From Acidobacteriota bacterium (GTDB lineage: Bacteria; Acidobacteriota; Vicinamibacteria; Vicinamibacterales; SCN-69-37): DNA of 6,180 nucleotides. The notes under the pieces are model-generated. The model saw only the letters and a program-made list of their open reading frames with translations. It was not told the origin of the DNA and did no database searches. The DNA lies in the NCBI GenBank assembly GCA_024653875.1, contig JANLHE010000648.1, forward strand, positions 1 through 6,180, in the 5' to 3' direction. The position numbers and the translations under genes were made by a program. Shown piece by piece: positions 1 through 5,105 of this stretch; position 1 is the stretch's first letter, and each line of letters begins with the position of its first letter.

Positions 1-693
1 GCCGGACGGCCGGTGCGACGGTGGGGTGATGATCGGTTCGGGCGCCGCCCGGATGACGCGCCGCGTCCGTGGCATGCGCGGATGCGTGGCTTCGATCTCC
101 ATGCGGCGGTGGGCGTGCGTGCGGGCGCGCGTGACCGGCTTGAGCGTATGTGCCGGTATGCGCTGCGTCCCGCGGTGGGGCAGGAGCGACTGCACGTCTC
201 GCCGGAGGGCCAGGTGGTGTTGGACCTGCGCCGCCGGTGGGCGGATGGCACGACGCAGCTGGTATTCGATCCGGTGGAGTTTCTTGAACGCCTGGCCGCG
301 TTGGTGCCGCGGCCCCGGATCAACCTGGTCTTGTACTACGGTGTGCTGGCGCCGCGCGCGGCGTGGCGGGACGCGGTGGTGCCGTCGCCGACCACTGACG
401 GCGACGGCCTGGCGGACACCGTGAGCGCCTGTGGCCATGGCGGCCGCGTCGGCCGTCGTCCCAATCGTACGTGGGCGGAGTTGATGGAAAGCAGCTTCGG
501 CTTCGATGTGCTTGCGTGCCGGCGCTGTGCCGGGCGGATGACGCTGGTGGCTCTGATTCGTGACGCGGCCGTGGTCGGCCGTATCCTGCGGCACTTGGGA
601 CTGCCGGACGCGGTGCCCGCGCCGCGCGCCGGGCGTGCGCCGCCACTCCCCTGGGAGGCCGACGCCGTACCAGAGTGGTCTGGCGTTGACTGA
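1..693 (+). CDS. IS91-family transposase, C-terminal part (5' end outside window)
   Basis: This is the C-terminal half of a rolling-circle (HUH-type) transposase of the IS91 family, which nicks and re-joins one DNA strand at the element ends. The frame is open to the first base of the window, so the gene starts upstream and the GTG at 13 is probably internal. What is visible is typical of the long IS91-type enzymes: the block RLERMCRYALRPAVGQERL, then RWADGTTQLVFDP, then LVPRPRINLVLYYGVLAPRAAWR, and finally a CRRCAGRM zinc-type CxxC motif (codons 517-528). The Tyr in CRYALRP (codon 157-159) sits where the IS91 catalytic tyrosine pair lies. The first tyrosine of the pair is replaced by Arg, as in single-tyrosine ISCR-like enzymes; that alignment was made by eye. 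The HUH motif would be upstream and is not seen. No frameshift is visible in the part present. The family is fairly secure; whether the element is active cannot be judged. Confidence 0.85.
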   Translation, partial: AGRPVRRWGDDRFGRRPDDAPRPWHARMRGFDLHAAVGVRAGARDRLERMCRYALRPAVGQERLHVSPEGQVVLDLRRRWADGTTQLVFDPVEFLERLAALVPRPRINLVLYYGVLAPRAAWRDAVVPSPTTDGDGLADTVSACGHGGRVGRRPNRTWAELMESSFGFDVLACRRCAGRMTLVALIRDAAVVGRILRHLGLPDAVPAPRAGRAPPLPWEADAVPEWSGVD

Positions 694-965
694 CGAGGTG
701 CCCCTTCCAATTAGATGACCAGAGGCGATGACCCGCGCGCACGCGGGTGGCCGGAGGTCTGTCGTCCCATGCGCGGATCGGCCGCCTCAGGCGTGCTTTG
801 CGGTAGGCGGCGCCCTCGACTACACTGCGTCTGGGCGCTGTGGCTGCGAAATCCGCCCCCAGTGATCTGCCCCAGCGTCTGATAGGGCCCGTTATGTTCG
901 GGAAACACCCACGTCATACGGACTATCGGCGATTGACGCGCCGAACTCTCCGACCCTGCGCCTGA
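694..965. other. Non-coding stretch, probable 3' end of the IS91-type element
   Basis: No convincing gene lies between the transposase stop and the peptidase scrap. IS91-type elements carry a replication terminus beyond the transposase gene with short hairpins and end next to a tetranucleotide target such as GTTC or CTTG. A GTTC occurs at 896-899, but a four-base match proves nothing, so the true boundary is not defined. The stretch 900-965 has no recognisable peptidase sequence. The element end, or a deletion joint, therefore lies somewhere between about 750 and 970. A 68-codon minus-strand frame (711-917) crosses it without recognisable features. Confidence 0.4.
731..748. repeat. Small perfect hairpin downstream of the IS91-type transposase
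   Basis: ACCCGCG (731-737) and CGCGGGT (742-748) form a perfect 7-bp stem with a 4-base loop, 38 bases after the transposase stop. No T-run follows, so a classic intrinsic terminator is unlikely. Position and form would suit the stem-loop near an IS91-family terminus, but short GC-rich stems arise easily by chance in DNA of this composition. Confidence 0.35.
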
Positions 966-1199
966 CCCTGGACGCCGACGCTGTTTCTCTCAGGCCTGAA
1001 GGACTTCAACGTGCCGACCGCGGGAGCGGAACAGATGTATCAGGCGCTGCGGAGCCTGGGCGTCGACACGCAGCTGATTCTTTATCCAGGACAGGCGCAT
1101 GGCATCACGATGCCGAGTTATGCGCGCGACCGCCTGGCGCGCTATGTGGCGTGGTTCGACAAATATCTGAAGACTGCGGCTTCGCCGCGCCTCAATTGA
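966..1199 (+). pseudogene. S9 family (prolyl oligopeptidase) peptidase, C-terminal remnant
   Basis: The frame running from just after an in-frame TGA (963-965) to TGA 1197-1199 reads TPTLFLSGLKDFNVP, then EQMYQALRSLGV, LILYPGQAHGITMPSYARD and RYVAWFDKYLK. This is the classic C-terminus of S9 serine peptidases with the alpha/beta-hydrolase fold, including dipeptidyl aminopeptidase/acylaminoacyl-peptidase types. It carries the catalytic Asp (in KDFNVP) and His (in QAHGIT). The nucleophile Ser (GxSxGG), the rest of the hydrolase domain and the beta-propeller are absent, so about nine tenths of a usual 600-700 residue protein is missing. Similarity starts abruptly near 970. A GTG at 1011 opens a nominal 62-codon frame, but the homology begins upstream of it, so this is not a genuine small gene. 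The scrap is wedged between IS91-type and IS110-type sequences, which points to loss of the 5' part through an insertion or deletion. Confidence 0.8.
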
Positions 1200-1286
1200 G
1201 CAGGGTGGAGGCCCCGGGCTGAAGATCCTATGACGCAGTGACGGGGTGGCCTGCTACGTTGAGAGCCTCGGTCAACTGGTCATTGC

Positions 1287-1293
1287 AAAGGAG
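1287..1293 (+). promoter_or_regulatory. Ribosome binding site of the IS110 transposase
   Basis: AAAGGAG lies seven bases before the ATG at 1301. It decides the start: the frame is open upstream to 1238, but the 21 extra codons precede this Shine-Dalgarno sequence and bear no family similarity. Confidence 0.8.
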
Positions 1294-1300
1294 CTCAGTC

Positions 1301-2437
1301 ATGCAGCAGGTCCCCCATCAGGTGGAGTCTACGGGAACGGAATCCGCGTTGTATATGGCGCTCGAGTTGGGCGCGAAGCGGTGGCTGGTGGCGTTCGGGG
1401 TCGGCGCCGCGACGCCCAGTCGGCGGCACGATCTTCCGGCCGGGGATCGCGCGGCGCTCCGGGAGACGATCGCGGACGCGAAGCGGCGATTCGGCCTCGC
1501 GGCCGCGGCGCCGGTGCGGAGTTGTTACGAGGCGGGCCGCGATGGATTTTGGATCCATCGGATGTTGGCGACCGAGGGGATCGCCAACGCGGTGGTGGAT
1601 TCGGCCAGCATCGAGGTGTCGCGCCGCGCGCGCCACGCGAAGACCGATCGGTTAGATGCGGACAAATTGTTGCGCATGCTGATCCGCTACTGCCACGGGG
1701 AACGCGCGGTGTGGAAGGTCGTGCGGGTGCCCACGCGCGAGGTCGAAGATGCCCGGCACGCCGAGCGGGCGCTCACGAGTTTGGTCGCCGAGCGCACGCG
1801 GCAGCGCAGTCGCCTGAAGGCCCTGCTCGCCCTGCACGGGGTCCAGGATCCAATTCGCGCGACGTTTGGCGATCGGCTCGCCCATCTGACCGACTGGGCC
1901 GGCGCGCCCTTGCCCGCGGGCGTAACGGCGCGCGTGGCGCTGGCGTGGCGGCAATTAAGTGCGGTCGAAGGCGAGATCCGGCTCGCCCGACAGGCGCAAC
2001 GGCGCACCGTCCGCGCGGCCACAACCCCGGCGGCGCGGCGCGCCGTCCACCTGCACCAGCTGCGGGGCATTCGGATCGGGTCGGCGCTCATGCTGGCGAA
2101 GGAAGTCTTCGTCCGCGACTTGGCCAACCGTCGCCAGGTGGGCGCCCTCAGTGGTTTTGTGGCGGTGCCCTATCAGAGCGGCGACCTCGCGCGCGACCAA
2201 GGGATTAGTCGCGCCGGGATCAAAGCGGTGCGCCGGGTGATGGTCGAGCTGGCGTGGGTCTGGGTGCAGTGGCAGCCCAACAGTGCCCTGACCCAGTGGT
2301 ATCAGCGGCGCTTCGCGACCGGCGGCCCCCGCGCGCGGCGGATTGGCATTGTCGCGCTCGCGCGCAAACTGCTGATTGCGTTGTGGCGGTATAGCGAGCA
2401 GGGCATCGTGCCGGCGGGCGCGGTCCTGCGCGGGTAG
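1301..2437 (+). CDS. IS110-family transposase (DEDD recombinase), apparently full length
   Basis: This 378-residue transposase belongs to the IS110 family. In that family a RuvC-like DEDD domain and a C-terminal domain with a nucleophilic serine act together, in studied members guided by a bridge RNA, to move a circular element without conventional inverted repeats. The N-terminal domain shows the acidic residues in CYEAGRDGFW (E77) and AKTDRLDAD (D116, D119). The first acidic position is E22 in ALELGAKRW, where most members have Asp. A central helical linker follows (roughly 140-250). The C-terminal domain has the LRGIRIGSA helix-hairpin-helix-like block, then VGALSGFVAVPYQSG and QGISRAG; Ser293 in YQSG is the likely nucleophile. 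The protein ends with IGIVALARKLLIALWRY, normal for this subgroup, and has no frameshift, so it may be active. It closely resembles a widespread subgroup seen in Acidobacteria and Proteobacteria (recognised from memory). A perfect hairpin starts six bases after the stop. Confidence 0.93.
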   Translation: MQQVPHQVESTGTESALYMALELGAKRWLVAFGVGAATPSRRHDLPAGDRAALRETIADAKRRFGLAAAAPVRSCYEAGRDGFWIHRMLATEGIANAVVDSASIEVSRRARHAKTDRLDADKLLRMLIRYCHGERAVWKVVRVPTREVEDARHAERALTSLVAERTRQRSRLKALLALHGVQDPIRATFGDRLAHLTDWAGAPLPAGVTARVALAWRQLSAVEGEIRLARQAQRRTVRAATTPAARRAVHLHQLRGIRIGSALMLAKEVFVRDLANRRQVGALSGFVAVPYQSGDLARDQGISRAGIKAVRRVMVELAWVWVQWQPNSALTQWYQRRFATGGPRARRIGIVALARKLLIALWRYSEQGIVPAGAVLRG

Positions 2438-2443
2438 GAGGTC

Positions 2444-2467
2444 GAGCCGTCGGCGTGCCGACGGCTC
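2444..2467. terminator. Perfect 11-bp hairpin between convergent reading frames
   Basis: GAGCCGTCGGC (2444-2454) and GCCGACGGCTC (2457-2467) are exact inverted repeats around a GT centre, giving an 11-bp GC-rich stem. It sits six bases after the transposase stop and eleven bases beyond the stop of the minus-strand remnant that ends at 2479. It could therefore end transcripts from both sides. There is no T-run on either strand, so it may instead be a structural part of the IS110 right end or of a bridge RNA. Confidence 0.55.
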
Positions 2468-2478
2468 CACAAGCTGGT

Positions 2479-2700
2479 TCATTGGCGTTCGATCACGGGA
2501 TAGGGTGGCGCCGTCGTCGCCCGCGCTGAAGACGGAACCCAGTGCCAGGCGTCGTTCCTGAGCGCCACGCGCGCACACAGGATTTGGTGCTCGCCCTCAC
2601 CCGGCGACACGCATAGGAGCTCGTGCGAGGCCTTTGCCTCGTCGACATGAACGACGCGCCAGCGGAACGGGACGAGGAACGGGCACGACGCGTGTATCCA
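2479..2700 (-). pseudogene. Unrecognised coding-like remnant (C-terminal 73 codons)
   Basis: I do not recognise this protein. The minus-strand frame ends at TGA 2479-2481 with the terminal residues YPVIERQ. It contains a chemically varied, protein-like stretch, for example RWRVVHVDEAKASHELLC and LRNDAWHWVPSS. Counted by hand over the 73 codons, G+C is about 68%, 52% and 79% at the first, second and third codon positions, the ordering expected of a real gene in GC-rich DNA. The frame stays open to 2799, where a GTG could start a 106-residue product. However, upstream of 2700 the codons lie in the imperfect palindrome, turn Arg-rich and lose the coding bias. I infer a gene whose 5' part was replaced or lost at the palindrome edge. 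An intact small gene, or chance periodicity within IS110 right-end non-coding DNA, remains possible. It runs convergent to the transposase, with the hairpin between them. Confidence 0.4.
2612..2626 (+). repeat. Direct repeat, copy 1 (15 bp)
   Basis: CATAGGAGCTCGTGC here matches CATAGGAGCCCGTGC at 2810-2824 in 14 of 15 positions, in the same orientation and 198 bases apart. This copy is inside the coding-like remnant (the HELLC codons on the minus strand). The pair brackets the palindrome at 2704-2767. Confidence 0.5.
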
Positions 2701-2703
2701 GGC

Positions 2704-2767
2704 GGCAGACGCCCGCCGCCGTAAACCGCCCCATGGGGTGAGCGGTTTGCGCCGGCGGACGTCTGCC
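2704..2767. repeat. 64-bp imperfect palindrome
   Basis: The left arm (2704-2731) and the reverse complement of the right arm (2740-2767) agree at 24 of 28 positions. At the centre is a perfect CCCCATGGGG (2729-2738). The whole can fold into a long cruciform or RNA hairpin. It begins three bases beyond the coding-like part of the adjacent remnant and ends about 70 bases past the TonB-receptor stop on the minus strand. It could act as that gene's terminator, although no T-run follows. It could also be a dispersed palindromic (REP- or MITE-like) element that landed here. It does not carry the conserved 7-bp cores expected of an integron attC site. Confidence 0.7.
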
Positions 2768-2809
2768 TTGGAGGCCGATCGACGAATGGGAATTGACACG
2801 AGCAGGCCT

Positions 2810-2824
2810 CATAGGAGCCCGTGC
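2810..2824 (+). repeat. Direct repeat, copy 2 (15 bp)
   Basis: This is the partner of the repeat at 2612-2626, with one mismatch. It lies just beyond the 3' end of the TonB-receptor gene. Its meaning is unknown; a duplication flanking inserted DNA is one option, chance another. Confidence 0.45.
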
Positions 2825-2836
2825 CCTCCGAAAACG

Positions 2837-5017
2837 CTACTTCGGCAGATTGACGCGCAGTTCGCCGATGATCTGGCGGCGCGAGACGTCCGCGAAGATG
2901 TGCTGCAGCACCTGGCGGTTCGTGAGGTTCACGGCCTTCAGGCTGGCCGTGTACCGCCCACCGGCCCACTTGGTGCCGACGCTGGCGTTGAACGTGGTGA
3001 ACGGCCCGGTCGAGCCGTGGAAGCGCGCGTCGAGCACGTCCTGCCAGAAGGCCTTGCCCACGTAGGACATCGACGCGCTGCCGAAGAGGCGCGACGTGGA
3101 GTACGACAGGCCCGCGTTGAAGCGGTGCGTCGGCGGGAGGTTCAGCTCGCTCAGCGCAAAGTTCGGATCCGGCTCGGCCTGGAACGAGTAGTTCACGAAG
3201 CCGCTGGTGGCGTCGGTCAGGGTCGCGTCCACGCCGAGTTCCAGGCCCATGTTGTTGACCCGGCCCAGGTTCAGGTAGGTGAAATTGCTCGGGAACCGGA
3301 TCCCACGATCGTAGAGGCCGCCGGCCCACGCCGGCACGCCCAGCACGGCGGGCCATCCGGGGGGCGGCGTCAGCCGGCCCCACTCACCCGTCTGCGTGAA
3401 GAAGATCTGATCGCTGAAGCGCGTGTAGTACCACGCCGCCGAGACCATCGCGCGGTTGCCGATGTTCGCCGAGTAGCTCACTTCAAACGCATCCATGCGC
3501 TCTTCGGTCAGGTCCGGGTTGCCTTTCGCCACCGTGGGCACGCGGAAGACGGCCGCGCCGAACGCCGGGCTGAAGAGCCCGAGCGGGATGGCGTTGGTGA
3601 TCGTCGTGTCGAGGTTGTTGTTGATCATCGACGGCGCGCGGAACGCGCGGTTGAACGAGATCCGGAACGTCGAATCGGCATCGGGCTTGAGCAACAGCGC
3701 GACGCGCGGCGAGAAGACAACGCCTTCGATGGACGTGAACTTGTCCACGCGCGCGCCGGCGACGAACCGGACGTGGTCGTTGATGAAGATCTCGTCCTGG
3801 AAGTACGCGCCGCCCTCGGTGCGCGACGTTTCGGTCGGGGCAATCGTCAGGTCGAACTTGTTGAGGCGGATGTTGCCGCCGTACGTCAACACGTGGCGGC
3901 TGGCGACCGCGTGCGAATCACTCAGTTCCAGATCGAAGGTCTTGGTCTTGAAGATGAAGTTCACCGGGTTGCCGGCCGTGTCCACGGCCAGCAGGTTCTT
4001 GGCGTCGCCGTCGAGCACGTTCAGGAACGCCTGCAGCCGCAGCGCGCCATTCGAATAGTTGACCTTCCCGTAGCTGTAACTCGTGCCGGGCTGAATATCA
4101 AACGGTCCGATGCCGCTGTGCATGATGCCGTCGGTGCGGGCATACCCGCCCGCGAACACCCAGCGCTGGCCGTTGGTCCCGTCGTAGTCAAACCGCAGGT
4201 CGATCTTCGGTTGCGCGGTGCCCGTGTTCTTGTACGCCGGGTAGCTGTTCGGGCCGCCGGCGATCAACCCCGTGGGACGCGCGAACGCTTCCGACTGGTA
4301 GGTGCCCACCGACAACTTGTACGCCCACTTGGCGTTGATCGCCGACGCGTGCGTGATGTTGCCGTACACGAGCGAACCCTGGCGCGCATCGTTGAGGTTG
4401 TACTCGCGGCCGAAGCTGCCGGCGCCCAGCAGGAAGCTGGTGCCTTCCATTTCGCGCGGCGTCTTGGTGATGACGTTGATCACGCCGCTCAGCGCGTTGG
4501 CGCCCCAGACGGCCGACGCGGGTCCGCGGATGACCTCAATCTGCTTGATCTCGTTCAGGTTCGACGGCATGAAGTCCCACATGACGAACCCGAAGAAATC
4601 CTGGTACAGGCTGCGTCCGTCGAGCACGGCCAGCTGCGACGTCGCCAGGGAACTGGTGGCCGACCGGCTCGTGATGTTGATGTCGCGCGCCGAGATCTGC
4701 GTGATGTTCACGCCGGGCACCGCGCGCAGCAGGTCCGCGTAGTTGTTCGACGGCGACACTTCCAGCGCCCTCGGCCCGATGACCGACATCGTGGCTGGCG
4801 CGTTCACCAACTGTTGCTCGGTCTTCGACGCCGTGACGACCACGGTCTCCTTGTACGTCGGGTCAGCAGGTTTCGGGTCGGCGGGCTTCGCCGGAGGCGG
4901 CGGCTGTTGCACCGGCGGCTTAGGCGGCGGCGCCTGCTGCTGTTGCTGCGCCAGCATCGAGCCGCTGGCGACTCCCACAATGGCCACTCCAAGCACAAAC
5001 GTCCGGAAGGACTCCAT
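2837..5017 (-). CDS. TonB-dependent outer-membrane receptor
   Basis: This 726-residue receptor should form a 22-strand outer-membrane barrel closed by an N-terminal plug. It would import a scarce ligand (siderophore, haem, cobalamin, metal chelate or a carbohydrate) using TonB energy; the ligand cannot be named. Residues 1-23 form a signal peptide (hydrophobic VLGVAIVGVASGSM, cleavage likely near MLAQ). Residues 24-53 are a low-complexity stretch of a Gln run and Pro/Lys/Asp repeats. ETVVVTA (57-63) looks like a TonB box. The plug spans roughly 65-190, with LLRAVPGVNI, the LDGRSLY loop (132-138), IEVIRGPASAVWGANALSG (160-178) and VINVITKTP. The barrel follows and ends RVNLPK, without the usual terminal aromatic residue. 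The length is normal and no frameshift is seen. The ATG at 5017 is supported by AGGAG (5023-5027) five bases upstream. The gene diverges from the metallopeptidase with 76 bases between them. The class is secure; substrate specificity is open. Confidence 0.95.
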   Translation of the reverse strand: MESFRTFVLGVAIVGVASGSMLAQQQQQAPPPKPPVQQPPPPAKPADPKPADPTYKETVVVTASKTEQQLVNAPATMSVIGPRALEVSPSNNYADLLRAVPGVNITQISARDINITSRSATSSLATSQLAVLDGRSLYQDFFGFVMWDFMPSNLNEIKQIEVIRGPASAVWGANALSGVINVITKTPREMEGTSFLLGAGSFGREYNLNDARQGSLVYGNITHASAINAKWAYKLSVGTYQSEAFARPTGLIAGGPNSYPAYKNTGTAQPKIDLRFDYDGTNGQRWVFAGGYARTDGIMHSGIGPFDIQPGTSYSYGKVNYSNGALRLQAFLNVLDGDAKNLLAVDTAGNPVNFIFKTKTFDLELSDSHAVASRHVLTYGGNIRLNKFDLTIAPTETSRTEGGAYFQDEIFINDHVRFVAGARVDKFTSIEGVVFSPRVALLLKPDADSTFRISFNRAFRAPSMINNNLDTTITNAIPLGLFSPAFGAAVFRVPTVAKGNPDLTEERMDAFEVSYSANIGNRAMVSAAWYYTRFSDQIFFTQTGEWGRLTPPPGWPAVLGVPAWAGGLYDRGIRFPSNFTYLNLGRVNNMGLELGVDATLTDATSGFVNYSFQAEPDPNFALSELNLPPTHRFNAGLSYSTSRLFGSASMSYVGKAFWQDVLDARFHGSTGPFTTFNASVGTKWAGGRYTASLKAVNLTNRQVLQHIFADVSRRQIIGELRVNLPK

Positions 5018-5062
5018 AAACTCTCCTCACAACAACCGGGAAACGGCCAGTTGTCACTCCTG

Positions 5063-5081
5063 TGATAATCGGCGACTATCA
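5063..5081. promoter_or_regulatory. 19-bp operator-like palindrome, possibly a Fur-family site
   Basis: The sequence TGATAATCGGCGACTATCA is an inverted repeat in which eight of the nine base pairs around the central base match. Its outer seven-base halves, TGATAAT and ACTATCA, equal or nearly equal the Fur half-sites TGATAAT/ATTATCA. Here they stand five bases apart, whereas the classical 7-1-7 Fur box has one. The palindrome covers the candidate -10 boxes of both divergent genes, so a bound repressor could shut both off together. The symmetry is directly visible; the regulator is inferred. Confidence 0.55.
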
Positions 5082-5105
5082 TAAGCGCATTCCTTGACAC
5101 GGCAA
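5078..5105 (-). promoter_or_regulatory. Candidate sigma-70-type promoter of the TonB-dependent receptor
   Basis: Read on the minus strand, TTGCCG (5105-5100, 4 of 6 to consensus) and TATGAT (5083-5078, 5 of 6) are separated by 16 bases. This would start the message roughly 50 bases before the receptor ATG. The -35 hexamer lies on the 5' end of the divergent metallopeptidase gene. On the plus strand, TATCAT (5077-5082) nearly coincides with this -10 box and could serve the metallopeptidase, but no good -35 partner was found for it. Confidence 0.5.

Larger units (their letters stand above)
1200..2475 (+). mobile_element. IS110-family insertion sequence (boundaries approximate)
   Basis: The element is inferred from its intact transposase at 1301-2437. 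IS110-family elements usually lack clear terminal inverted repeats and target duplications, so the ends cannot be set from this sequence. The left end must lie after about 1199, where the peptidase remnant stops. The right end lies after 2437 and could be as near as 2475 or as far as about 2700. Non-coding DNA on the left is only about 100 bases, shorter than the leader that holds the bridge RNA in IS621-like elements. If a bridge RNA exists, the right flank (as in the IS1111 subgroup) is the better place to look. One weak inverted match was noted: GATCCTATG at 1224-1232 against CATAGGAGC at 2612-2620, with 8 of 9 bases pairing. Confidence 0.5.

Noticed and set aside
896..899. GTTC as the exact IS91-type insertion boundary
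   Set aside because: IS91 elements do end next to such tetranucleotides, but a four-base match is expected by chance and no second end is in the window.
1011..1199. A genuine 62-residue small protein starting at GTG 1011
   Set aside because: Peptidase similarity continues upstream of the GTG to about 970 and no ribosome binding site precedes it. It is the tail of a larger S9 peptidase.
1955..2578. Minus-strand frame of 207 codons across the end of the IS110 transposase
   Set aside because: It overlaps a well-supported transposase and crosses the hairpin. Its composition is that of an antisense shadow.
2704..2767. Integron attC site
   Set aside because: The palindrome is about the right size but lacks the paired 7-bp RYYYAAC/GTTRRRY cores, and no cassette array or integrase is present.
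2738..5065. A 775-codon plus-strand open frame covering the receptor gene
   Set aside because: It is antisense to a clearly homologous TonB-dependent receptor. Its product is an Arg/Val/His-rich string without recognisable motifs, as expected from reading GC-rich coding DNA backwards.
5094..5099. Perfect TTGACA on the plus strand as a -35 box
   Set aside because: No -10-like hexamer lies 16-18 bases downstream (that stretch is C-rich), and the hexamer falls within or at the start of the metallopeptidase gene.
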